Both the position numbers and the translations under genes were made by a program. The notes under the pieces were generated by a model that was given only the letters and a program-made list of their open reading frames with translations, searched no databases and was not told the DNA's origin. DNA of 64,000 nucleotides from Streptomyces sp. AC558_RSS880. Its GTDB lineage: Bacteria; Actinomycetota; Actinomycetes; Streptomycetales; Streptomycetaceae. Each line of letters opens with the position of its first letter. Position 1 is the stretch's first letter. Positions 33,289-41,169 of this stretch are shown piece after piece. The DNA lies in contig NZ_JAGMUJ010000161.1 in assembly GCF_019049255.1 (NCBI RefSeq), positions 62,001 to 126,000 of the forward strand. The letters are read 5' to 3'.

Positions 33289-34119
33289 ATGACTGCACGA
33301 CCCGAACAGCCCGCCTCCCACCGCCGCCGGAGCACCAAGCGGCGGGCCGTGATCGCCGGAGTCTCCGCACTCGGCATCACGGGGGCGGCGATCGTCACCA
33401 CGACGATGCTGTCCACCGCGGGCGCCGCCTCGTCCTGGCCCTCGGACACCGGCGGCAAGCCGGTGTCGAAGACCGTTCCGGTCTCCGGCGTCTACGACGG
33501 CGGCATGAAGAAGTTCTACGGCACCGGCGCCCTCGGTGGCGACAGCCAGGACGAGGGCCAGGACCCGATCTTCGAGCTGGCCGACGGCGCCACGCTGAAG
33601 AACGTGATCATCGGCACCCCGGCCGCCGACGGCGTGCACTGCAAGGGCAGCTGCACCCTGCAGAACGTGTGGTGGCTGGACGTCGGCGAGGACGCCGCCA
33701 GCTTCAAGGGGAAGTCCTCGTCGGCGCAGTACAAGGTGATCGGCGGCGGCGCGAAGAAGGCCGACGACAAGGTGCTGCAGTTCAACGGCGCCGGCACGCT
33801 GACCGTGAGCGGCTTCCGGGTCGAGGACTTCGGCAAGCTGGTGCGCTCCTGCGGCAACTGCTCGACGCAGTACAAGCGCACGATCGTGCTGAAGGACATC
33901 GACGTCGTCGCGCCCGGCAAGTCCCTCGTCGGCATCAACACCAACTACGGTGACACCGCCACGCTGTCGCAGATCCGCATCCAGGGCGACAGCAAGAAGA
34001 AGATCAAGACCTGCACCCGCTTCCAGGGCAACAACACGGGCAAGGAGCCGAAGGACCTCGGCTCCGGCGCCGACGGGAAGTACTGCAAGTTCTCCTCCTC
34101 GGACATCACCTACAAGTGA
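33289..34119 (+). CDS. Secreted pectate lyase, family PL3
   Basis: Cleaves polygalacturonate by beta-elimination outside the cell (276 aa). Long signal peptide with a twin-arginine-like segment (RRSTKRRAVIAG), cleavage near AGAAS (about residue 47). The mature part has the PL3 parallel beta-helix with its Cys-rich turns: CKGSCTLQNVWWLDVGEDA, CGNCSTQYKR, INTNYGDTATL and CTRFQGNN. ATG at 33289, GCAAGGA 8 bp upstream. 85 bp after the sigma/membrane-protein pair and followed by a terminator. Confidence 0.93.
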   Translation: MTARPEQPASHRRRSTKRRAVIAGVSALGITGAAIVTTTMLSTAGAASSWPSDTGGKPVSKTVPVSGVYDGGMKKFYGTGALGGDSQDEGQDPIFELADGATLKNVIIGTPAADGVHCKGSCTLQNVWWLDVGEDAASFKGKSSSAQYKVIGGGAKKADDKVLQFNGAGTLTVSGFRVEDFGKLVRSCGNCSTQYKRTIVLKDIDVVAPGKSLVGINTNYGDTATLSQIRIQGDSKKKIKTCTRFQGNNTGKEPKDLGSGADGKYCKFSSSDITYK

Positions 34120-34422
34120 TCCCTCCGGGCCCATGACCCCGGGCCGCCGTCTCGACGTCCGACGGCCCGGTGACCGGTACCGTCCGAGCCCCCCTCGGAC
34201 GGCCGGTGCCCCCGGCGGTCCGGACCCCCATCCGGACTGCCACCAGGACGCCCCGCCGGTTCATCCCGGCGGGGCGTTCGCCGTTCGTCCGAGGCTCCGA
34301 ACGGCGAAAACACCCGAAAACTTTCGGCGCTGCCCGTCCCACCCGCATCGGTTGACGCCCCGCACTCCCCTGGCGACACTCCGGGAAACAACAGAATCCC
34401 TCAGACTCCGACAGGAAGTGTC
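34120..34422. promoter_or_regulatory. Intergenic region between PL3 lyase and GH43 gene
   Basis: A 303-bp stretch without a gene. It holds the terminator at 34248-34277 and, further on, a locally AT-richer segment with CGAAAAC repeats and a perfect palindrome CCGAAA-AC-TTTCGG (34314-34327) about 95 bp before the GH43 start, a possible operator. AGGAAGTG just before the ATG at 34423 is the ribosome site. Confidence 0.5.
34248..34277 (+). terminator. Terminator after the PL3 pectate lyase gene
   Basis: Perfect 12-bp stem ACGCCCCGCCGG / CCGGCGGGGCGT with loop TTCATC, about 130 bp after the stop codon. Confidence 0.7.
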
Positions 34423-36630
34423 ATGCGCCGCCACACCGCCCGTCGCACGCTTCTCGTCCCGTTCCTCGCCCTCCTCCTCGCCCTGCTCGCCGCCCCGCCG
34501 GGCACCGCACACCCCGGAGCACCACCCGTGAAGAAGCCCACGTACGCCGGTTACCTCTTCGCCTACTTCACCGGCGAGGGCACCGCCGACGGCGAGCAGA
34601 TCCGCTACGCCCTCAGCCGCGGCAACGACGCCCTGCACTGGCGCGAGCTGAACGCGGGGAAGCCGGTGCTGACCTCCACCATCGGCGAGAAGGGGCTGCG
34701 CGACCCGTTCGTGATCCGCTCCCCCGAGGGCGACCGGTTCTACATGATCGCCACCGACCTGCGGATGTACCGCGGCAGCAACGGCAGCTGGGACGAGGTC
34801 CAGCGGCACGGCAGCAAGTCGATCATGGTGTGGGAGTCCACCGACCTGGTCCACTGGACCGACCAGCGCCTGGTGAAGGTGTCCCCGGACAACGCGGGCA
34901 ACACCTGGGCGCCGGAGGCCTACTGGGACGACGAGCTCGACGCGTACGTCGTCTTCTGGGCGTCCAAGCTGTACGCCGACGACGACCCGGACCACACCGG
35001 TTCGACGTACAACAAGATGCTGTACGCGACCACGAAGGACTTCCGCACCTTCAGCGAGCCGAAGGTCTGGAACGACCCGGGCTACTCGGTCATCGACTCG
35101 ACCGTCGTCGAGCACGAGGGCACGTACTACCGCTACACCAAGGACGAGCGCGACCCGTCCTCCGGCTCCCCGTGCTCGAAGTTCATCACCGGCGAGAAGT
35201 CGGCGTCGCTGACCGACACCTCGTACGACTTCGTCTCCGACTGCATCGGCAGCGGCGCGATGAGCCGGGGCGAGGGGCCGACGGTGTTCAAGTCGAACAC
35301 CGAGGAGAAGTGGTACCTGTTCATCGACGAGTACGGCGGCCGGGGCTACCTCCCCTTCGAGACCACCGACCTCGGCTCGGGCGAGTGGACCCCGTCGACG
35401 GACTACCAGCTGCCCGCGAGTCCGCGGCACGGCACCGTCATCCCGGTGACGCGGGCGGAGTACGACCGGCTGCTGGCCGCGTACCCGGAGAGCCCCGCGT
35501 CGGTCGTGGACGCCACGGCCCCCGGCCAGAAGGGGTACGCCGTCGTCAGCGAGGAGACGGGCAGGGTCGTGCTGCCGATGGAGCCGGGCGCGGACCTGCG
35601 GCACCTCGCGCCGAAGCTGTGGGTGGGCGAGGGGGCGACGGTCAGCCCGAGGCCCGGTGCGCGCCGTGACTTCCGCGAGCCGCAGGCGTACACGGTGACG
35701 GCCGCCGACGGCACGAGGCGCACCTGGACCGTCGAGGCGGTGCCCACCCGCAGCCCCGTGCTGCCCGGCCTGTACGCGGACCCCGACGTGCGCCACATGG
35801 ACGGCCGGTACTGGATCTACCCAACCACGGACGGCTTCCCCGGCTGGGGCGGCACGCGGTTCAAGGCGTTCTCGTCGAAGGACCTGGTCCACTGGAAGGA
35901 CCACGGCGTGATCCTGGACCTCGGGCCCGACGTGTCCTGGGCCGACAGGAACGCCTGGGCGCCCGCGATCGCGGAACGCGACGGGAAGTACTACTTCTAC
36001 TTCTGCGCCGAGCAGCAGATCGGCGTCGCGGTGGCCGACTCCCCGGCCGGCCCGTTCACGGACGCGCTCGGCAAGCCGCTGATCGGGAAGACGCAGTTCA
36101 GCGGCCAGATGATCGACCCGTCCGTGTTCACCGACGACGACGGTCGGTCGTACCTGTACTGGGGCAACGGGCACGGCTACGTGGTCCCGCTCAACGACGA
36201 CATGGTGTCCTTCGACGCTTCCCGGGTGAAGGACATCACCCCGGACGACTTCCGCGAGGGCTCCTTCGTGGTGAAGCGCGACGGCACGTACTACTTCATG
36301 TGGTCCGAGGACGACACCCGCAGCGAGAACTACCACGTGGCCTACGCGACCGGCCCGTCCCCGCTCGGCCCGTGGACCGAGCGCGGCACGATCCTGTCCA
36401 AGCGCCCCGAGTACGGCATCCTCGGCACCGGTCACCACTCCGTGGTCAACGCCCCCGGCACCGACGACTGGTACATCGTCTACCACCGGTTCGCGCTGAA
36501 CGGCCCCGGGAGGTCGGGCGGGGACGGCACGCACCGGGAGACCACGGTCGACCGCCTGGAGTTCGCCGCCGACGGCACCATCGAACCGGTCGTGCCGACC
36601 CTGGAGTCGGTCAGGCCGGTGCGCCGCTGA
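34423..36630 (+). CDS. Secreted double-domain GH43 glycoside hydrolase
   Basis: Extracellular enzyme of 735 aa with a Sec signal peptide (cleavage near GTAHP, about 29). Two five-bladed beta-propellers in tandem. The first (about 38-330) has RDPFVIRS, NTWAPEAYW and EGPTVF. After a small linker domain (about 335-440) the second (about 445-735) has YADPDVRHMDGRYW (D453/D455), NAWAPAIAERDGKYYFYF, MIDPSVFTDDDG and REGSFVVKRDGTYYFMWSE, with the acidic residues of a GH43 active site. Likely alpha-L-arabinofuranosidase, galactosidase or xylosidase acting on pectin side chains. The last 20 bp overlap the end of the convergent esterase gene. Confidence 0.88.
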   Translation: MRRHTARRTLLVPFLALLLALLAAPPGTAHPGAPPVKKPTYAGYLFAYFTGEGTADGEQIRYALSRGNDALHWRELNAGKPVLTSTIGEKGLRDPFVIRSPEGDRFYMIATDLRMYRGSNGSWDEVQRHGSKSIMVWESTDLVHWTDQRLVKVSPDNAGNTWAPEAYWDDELDAYVVFWASKLYADDDPDHTGSTYNKMLYATTKDFRTFSEPKVWNDPGYSVIDSTVVEHEGTYYRYTKDERDPSSGSPCSKFITGEKSASLTDTSYDFVSDCIGSGAMSRGEGPTVFKSNTEEKWYLFIDEYGGRGYLPFETTDLGSGEWTPSTDYQLPASPRHGTVIPVTRAEYDRLLAAYPESPASVVDATAPGQKGYAVVSEETGRVVLPMEPGADLRHLAPKLWVGEGATVSPRPGARRDFREPQAYTVTAADGTRRTWTVEAVPTRSPVLPGLYADPDVRHMDGRYWIYPTTDGFPGWGGTRFKAFSSKDLVHWKDHGVILDLGPDVSWADRNAWAPAIAERDGKYYFYFCAEQQIGVAVADSPAGPFTDALGKPLIGKTQFSGQMIDPSVFTDDDGRSYLYWGNGHGYVVPLNDDMVSFDASRVKDITPDDFREGSFVVKRDGTYYFMWSEDDTRSENYHVAYATGPSPLGPWTERGTILSKRPEYGILGTGHHSVVNAPGTDDWYIVYHRFALNGPGRSGGDGTHRETTVDRLEFAADGTIEPVVPTLESVRPVRR

Positions 36631-37687
36631 CCGACTCCAGCCAGGCGAAGACCTCGTCCTGCATCACGGCGTCGAAGACGTGGCCGCGCCCCGGCCACGT
36701 CTTCAGCCGCAGCCGCTCCCCGGCACCGCGCGAGCGCCACACGGCGCGCAGCCTGTCGTACGCGGCCCGCACCCCGTCGGCGGGGAACAGGGCGTCGAGT
36801 CCGCCGTGGAAGAACAGCATCGGCTTCGGCGCGGCGATGCTCGCCACGTCGGGGATGTCGAGGTGCCGGGCGAGCCCCGGGTGGAGCATGTGGAACGCCG
36901 ACTGCCCGCGCAGGGTGTTGTTGCCGGGCACCATCATCTCCTTGAGTCCCGTCATCCAGCACACGCTCGCTGCGGCCGCGATGTGGTCGCTGAGCGCGGC
37001 GGCCTGCCAGGCGCGGTAACCGCCCATGGAGAAGCCGACGGCGGTGACCCGGCGGGCGTCCACCCGGTCCAGGCCGGCCAGGAAGGCCGCGGCCCGCTGG
37101 TCCTCGCGGGCGTGGAGTCCGGCGAGCGAGGAGCCGAGGTGGTAGAGGTTGCTCGCCAGGGCCTGCTGCCGCTCGTACCCCAGAGGGCCGCGGTCGCCCC
37201 AGCCGAGCGCGTCCGGGCAGAGCACCACATGGCCGCGCCGGGCGAGTTCGTCGCCGACGAAGCGCCCGTCGAAGTACCGGTCCGCCCACTCCTCGGCGGA
37301 GGCGAGGCGGGTGTCGTCGTACCAGGGCCGGACGCCCTTCTCCTTGCCGATGTCGAACCGGGACCCGTGGTCGTGCAGCAGCAGGACCGCCGGGAACGGG
37401 CCGGCGCCCCGCGGGGTGAGCAGGGCGCCGCGGACCCGTCCGTAGCGGGTGAGGGAGAGGGTGACCAGCTCCCGCGTGTACCCGTCGCCGTCCGAGCGGG
37501 CGGTGAACTCCGGGGCGTACGGCGTCCCGTCCTGCCGGTCGACGAGGAGGTGCTCCTCGACCACCGCGCGGGCCGTGCGCCGCCACGCGTCGAAGTCCCG
37601 GACCGGCGAGGCGCCCCAGGCGAGCGGGAAGGTCAGCTCGTCCTTGAGCGCCGTGTGGAAGCCGGGCAGGTCACCGGTGGCGGTCAT
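36611..37687 (-). CDS. Alpha/beta-hydrolase esterase (acetyl-xylan/pectin esterase-like)
   Basis: Hydrolase of 358 aa without signal peptide. Nucleophile Ser220 in GFSMGG, oxyanion region LLLHDHGSRFD, acid in GGLDALFP and catalytic His in GRGHVF. It belongs to the large dienelactone-hydrolase-like esterases often placed with polysaccharide-degradation genes (abhydrolase_7/acetyl-xylan esterase type). It starts inside the end of the CE8 gene (17-bp overlap), so it is translationally coupled and last in the leftward series. Likely removes acyl groups from imported oligosaccharides, since it appears cytoplasmic. Confidence 0.78.
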   Translation of the reverse strand: MTATGDLPGFHTALKDELTFPLAWGASPVRDFDAWRRTARAVVEEHLLVDRQDGTPYAPEFTARSDGDGYTRELVTLSLTRYGRVRGALLTPRGAGPFPAVLLLHDHGSRFDIGKEKGVRPWYDDTRLASAEEWADRYFDGRFVGDELARRGHVVLCPDALGWGDRGPLGYERQQALASNLYHLGSSLAGLHAREDQRAAAFLAGLDRVDARRVTAVGFSMGGYRAWQAAALSDHIAAAASVCWMTGLKEMMVPGNNTLRGQSAFHMLHPGLARHLDIPDVASIAAPKPMLFFHGGLDALFPADGVRAAYDRLRAVWRSRGAGERLRLKTWPGRGHVFDAVMQDEVFAWLESVSGAPA

Positions 37688-38792
37688 ACGGCCGCCAGTC
37701 GCCGAGGTACGCCTCCCGGGTGTGCGAGGCGGCCTCCGCGCGGGTGAGCTGGGGCCGGTTCTCCGGGACGGTGATCACGGCGCCGGGGCCGGTGTTGCGG
37801 TACTCGGCGAACCGCTGGTCCTGCCAGGGGTACGCGTCCCGCATGGTGGCGTAGGGCGCGACCGCGTCGATGCCCGCGCCGAGGCGGGTCTCGCGCACGG
37901 TGAGCATGGGGCGGGCGGTGGTGTCGGAGCTGGGCACCCAGGGGCGGGCCAGCTTGTAGTGGCCGTCGGGGGCCTCGCTGCTGATCCTGCTCCGGGTGAC
38001 CAGGTAGCCGCGCGGGTTGGCGCCGGCGGTGGAGGGCGCGAAGACGAAGCCGTACGGCGGGGCCGTGAGGTCGGGGCGGATCAGGGTGCGGAAGTGGCAG
38101 TGCTCGAAGACGGCGGTGGCCCGGCCGAAGACGAAGTCGACGTCGCCCTCGGCGTAGCAGTGGGCGAAGTACTGGCGGGCGAAGGTGTCCAGGGAGAGGG
38201 AGTCGGCGTACAGGGTGTCCTGGTGGCCGAGGAACCGGCAGTGGGTGAAGGCGCTGCGGTCGCCCTGCACCTTGAGGGCGACGGCCTGGGTGCCGCTGGT
38301 GCCGGGGAGGTCGGTGCGCAGCCAGTCGTTGGCGAAGGTGATCCAGCGGGCGGTGAAGCCGTCGGGGCGCACGGTGGTGGTGGCCGAGCCGGAGGTGCCG
38401 TGGGTGCCGGAGCCGTCCGGCTTGGGGGTGCCGGCCGCGTTGTCGTAGACGATCACCACGTCGCGGGGGTCCTCGGAGGCGCCGAGCCAGGTCATGCCGG
38501 TGCGGTCGGCGTCGACGGAGACCGTCTCGCGGTAGGTGCCCGGGGCGATGACGAGGGTGCGTCCGGTGCCGGTGGCGGCGGTGACGGCGGCCTGGACACG
38601 GGTGAAGTCACCGGCGCCGCGCGGGTGGACGTACAGGGTCTCGGGGGTGAGGCGGGCGGACGGTGAGCCGTACCGGCCGAACGGGCCGCGGGGCCGGTGG
38701 CCCGCCTGCGCCGGGGCGGCGGAGAGGGCGAGCGCGGCGGAGGCCGTGGCGCCGGCGAGCAGGAAGTTCCTTCGGGACAGGGGCGAGGGCAT
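37671..38792 (-). CDS. Secreted pectin methylesterase (CE8)
   Basis: Demethylates pectin to polygalacturonate outside the cell (373 aa). Tat signal SRRNFLLAG near the N-terminus, cleavage near AQAGH (about 31). Right-handed beta-helix with the CE8 motifs: FLGHQDTLYAD (first Asp), GDVDFVFGRATAVFE (nucleophile Asp) and LARPWVP (the Arg that orients the acid). ATG at 38792. Lies 65 bp after the PL1 lyase gene, a natural partner since that enzyme prefers demethylated pectin. Confidence 0.93.
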   Translation of the reverse strand: MPSPLSRRNFLLAGATASAALALSAAPAQAGHRPRGPFGRYGSPSARLTPETLYVHPRGAGDFTRVQAAVTAATGTGRTLVIAPGTYRETVSVDADRTGMTWLGASEDPRDVVIVYDNAAGTPKPDGSGTHGTSGSATTTVRPDGFTARWITFANDWLRTDLPGTSGTQAVALKVQGDRSAFTHCRFLGHQDTLYADSLSLDTFARQYFAHCYAEGDVDFVFGRATAVFEHCHFRTLIRPDLTAPPYGFVFAPSTAGANPRGYLVTRSRISSEAPDGHYKLARPWVPSSDTTARPMLTVRETRLGAGIDAVAPYATMRDAYPWQDQRFAEYRNTGPGAVITVPENRPQLTRAEAASHTREAYLGDWRPYDRHR

Positions 38793-38857
38793 GTGGAGAC
38801 TCCTTCGGCGACGGGTGCCGGGCCGGGGCGGACCGCCCCGGCCCGTGCTCGCGGGTG

Positions 38858-40192
38858 TCAGCGGATACGGCCGGCGCCCGCGCCGCGCTCGACCAGGAAC
38901 GGGACGGCGCGGGCCGGGTGGACGGCGGTGCGCAGGGTGGGGGTCCAGCCGGCGCCGGACCGCAGGGTCTCGGCCGGGATCTCCGCGTTGTGCACGGCGA
39001 TCAGGTCGACCCGCTCGCCGTTGACCAGGTTGTGCGCGGCGGTGACCGGCGAGTCGTTCCACCGCTTGAGGATCTTCGCCGGGCTGATGCCCTTCGCCAG
39101 GGTGAACGCGTTGTGCTCGGCGACGAGCTGGGACTCCTTGCCGATGCCGAAGCTGTAGGAGTAGCCCTCGGTGGCCACGAAGTGGTTGTTGTACACGTCG
39201 ACCTGGCCGAAGCGGACGCGGGGCGCGCGCTCGACCAGGCCGGAGAACAGGTTGTGGTGGAAGGTCGCCTTCAGCTTGCCCCGGTCGCCGACGGCGGTGG
39301 ACTCGCCGTCGCTGTTGCCGATGAGGATCGTCTTGTCGTGCTCGGTGAAGACGTTCCAGGAGGCGGTGACGTAGTCGGCGCCCTTGACGATGTCCAGCTC
39401 GCCGTCGTGCTGCTGGTACAGCATGCCGAAGTGGGCCGGGGCCTCGCTGTCGGGGTGCTCGCCGTCGGTGAACGTGTTGTGGTCCAGCCAGACGTGGGTG
39501 GAGCCGTGAACGACGGCGGTGTCGTACTCGGAGTTCCAGTTGCCCTGGCTGCCGTCGGTCGGGTCCCACTGGGGGAAGCAGTCGATCGGGCTCTCGAGGG
39601 TGAGGTTGCGGACGATGACGTTGTCCACGCCCTTGATCTGCAGGCTGGCGCCCTTGATGCCGGCGTTCCGGCCGACGCCGATGATCGTGGTGTTGGAGGG
39701 GACGTTCACCTTGATCGCCGTGTCCTGGGCGGCGGCGGACGCCCTGCGCAGCCCCTCCGGGCTGTCGTCGGGCTCGGCGCTCAGGTCCTGCTCCAGGCCC
39801 CAGGTCTCCGGTGCGTACGTCTCGAGGTAGGCGTCGAAGTCGTAGCCGGGCGCGGCGAACGCCTCGCAGCCCTCGGCGACCGCGTCGATGGTCCCCTTCA
39901 CCTTGATGATCTTCGGGGCGTCTCCGCCGTCCGCCAGGGCCGCCTTGAACTCGGCCCAGGTGCGCACGGTGTGGACGTGCTCGCGGTCGGCGGCGGCGCC
40001 TCCGGTGGTGCCGGTGCCGTAGGAGGCCCAGCCGTCACCCGCGCCCAGCGTCTGCCGGGCGGGGTCGTGGCGGTGGTGCGACGGGGAGTGGGCCTGGGCG
40101 CCGGTGCCGGTCAGGGCCAGCACGAGGGCGGTGCAGCCGGCCAGCGAGGCGGCTCTCACTGTGGCATGCCCATGCCATCCGAATGTGCTCAT
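38858..40192 (-). CDS. Secreted pectate lyase, family PL1
   Basis: Polygalacturonate lyase (444 aa). Signal peptide ends near AQAHS (about 35). Beta-helix features: NTTIIGVGRNAGIKG, NVIVRNLTLESP with DCFPQWDP, VWLDHNTFTDGEHP (Ca2+ site), VTASWNVFTEHDKTILIG, and the catalytic Arg region RAPRVRFGQVDVYNNHF. ATG at 40192, GGAGAG upstream. Located between the rhamnogalacturonan acetylesterase and CE8 genes in the same orientation. Confidence 0.94.
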   Translation of the reverse strand: MSTFGWHGHATVRAASLAGCTALVLALTGTGAQAHSPSHHRHDPARQTLGAGDGWASYGTGTTGGAAADREHVHTVRTWAEFKAALADGGDAPKIIKVKGTIDAVAEGCEAFAAPGYDFDAYLETYAPETWGLEQDLSAEPDDSPEGLRRASAAAQDTAIKVNVPSNTTIIGVGRNAGIKGASLQIKGVDNVIVRNLTLESPIDCFPQWDPTDGSQGNWNSEYDTAVVHGSTHVWLDHNTFTDGEHPDSEAPAHFGMLYQQHDGELDIVKGADYVTASWNVFTEHDKTILIGNSDGESTAVGDRGKLKATFHHNLFSGLVERAPRVRFGQVDVYNNHFVATEGYSYSFGIGKESQLVAEHNAFTLAKGISPAKILKRWNDSPVTAAHNLVNGERVDLIAVHNAEIPAETLRSGAGWTPTLRTAVHPARAVPFLVERGAGAGRIR

Positions 40193-40224
40193 GGTGCGGC
40201 TCTCCTTTGAGTGGTCCAGGGGTG

Positions 40225-41022
40225 TTACGCGACGGCCTCCGGCCAGGTGATCCACGACGGGGGGATCTCGTCGTCCAGTCGGCGCACGTCGCGCGGCGCG
40301 AGCACCCGGGTGCGCAGCAGCTCCCGGGCGACCAGCCGTGCCACGGCGATCGCGCCCGGCGGATTGAAGTGCGTGTTGTCCTGCTCGGCCGCCGTCCAGT
40401 TGAAGTACTTCTTGGTCTCCTCGGCCCCGAGCTCCTGCCACAGCGCCAGCGACAGCGCCTGGACGTCGAGCAGCGCGACCTGCTCCTCGGCGGCCAGCGC
40501 CCGCATCGCCGCCGGGTACTCCCCGTGGCTCGGCACGGCGCGCCCGTCCGCGTCGAACCGCCGCCGCTCCACGGCGGTGGCCAGCACGGGCCGCGCCCCG
40601 CGGGCCCGGGCCCCGTCGACGTACATCCGCAGGTACTCCTGGTACGTCGACCAGGGCTCGGTGTAGCGGGTGGGATCGGCGGTCTTCTCGTCGTTGTGCG
40701 CGAACTGGACGAGGAGGAAGTCACCGGGCCGGATCGAGGAGAGGATCGTCTCGAGCCGCCCCTCGTCGACGAAGCTCTTGGAACTCCGCCCGTTCACGGC
40801 GTGGTTGGCGACCGTGAGATGCCGGTGGAGCAGGAAGGGCAACGCCATCCCCCACCCGGTCTCGGGCGCGGCGTCGGCGTATTTCTGCGCGGCGGTGGAA
40901 TCACCGGCGATGTGGAGGGTGCGGGAACGCCGACCGGGAACGGCTTGTGCGGTCCCGGTCATGGCGAGAGCGAGAGGAACGCCGATCCCGGCAACGGCAA
41001 CCTGTCTACGTGTGATTGACAC
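40225..41022 (-). CDS. Secreted rhamnogalacturonan acetylesterase (CE12, SGNH fold)
   Basis: Deacetylates the rhamnogalacturonan-I backbone of pectin (265 aa). Tat-type signal (TRRQVAVAG), cleavage near AQAVP. SGNH blocks: GDSTAA with the nucleophile Ser, GRSSKSF (Gly block), FAHND (Asn block), and the Asp-His pair in DNTHFNPPG. Its short length and the NTHFN motif match RhgT-like CE12 enzymes. ATG at 41022. First secreted enzyme downstream of the sugar-binding protein, separated from it by a repeat/terminator element. Confidence 0.9.
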   Translation of the reverse strand: MSITRRQVAVAGIGVPLALAMTGTAQAVPGRRSRTLHIAGDSTAAQKYADAAPETGWGMALPFLLHRHLTVANHAVNGRSSKSFVDEGRLETILSSIRPGDFLLVQFAHNDEKTADPTRYTEPWSTYQEYLRMYVDGARARGARPVLATAVERRRFDADGRAVPSHGEYPAAMRALAAEEQVALLDVQALSLALWQELGAEETKKYFNWTAAEQDNTHFNPPGAIAVARLVARELLRTRVLAPRDVRRLDDEIPPSWITWPEAVA

Positions 41023-41053
41023 AGGCTGTGCCTTTCGACAAGGGGTGACGGGA

Positions 41054-41108
41054 GCGCCCCTCCAGGGGCGCGGGACTGTATCGATGTGCGGCTCCGCCGC
41101 GGGGGCGC
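41054..41108. repeat. Streptomyces-type intergenic repeat with two hairpins
   Basis: GCGCCCCT-CC-AGGGGCGC (41054-41071) followed by ACTGTATCGATGTGCG and a GCGGC-TCC-GCCGC hairpin (41088-41100). The order hairpin, TATCGAT-like core, GCGGC hairpin is a well-known GC-rich element class in Streptomyces intergenic DNA. It lies between the sugar-binding protein and acetylesterase genes. Confidence 0.6.
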
Positions 41109-41121
41109 GGGCAACCGGGGA

Positions 41122-41150
41122 CGGCCCGCGGCCGAAAACGAAACGGGCCG
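41122..41150 (-). terminator. Hairpin after the sugar-binding protein gene
   Basis: CGGCCCG (41122-41128) pairs with CGGGCCG (41144-41150), with flanking GGGG/CCCC extending the stem; it lies 20 bp after the gene's stop on the minus strand. It may reduce read-through into the secreted-enzyme genes and leave the binding-protein mRNA more abundant. Confidence 0.55.
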
Positions 41151-41169
41151 CCCCCGGCGAAACCGCTGA

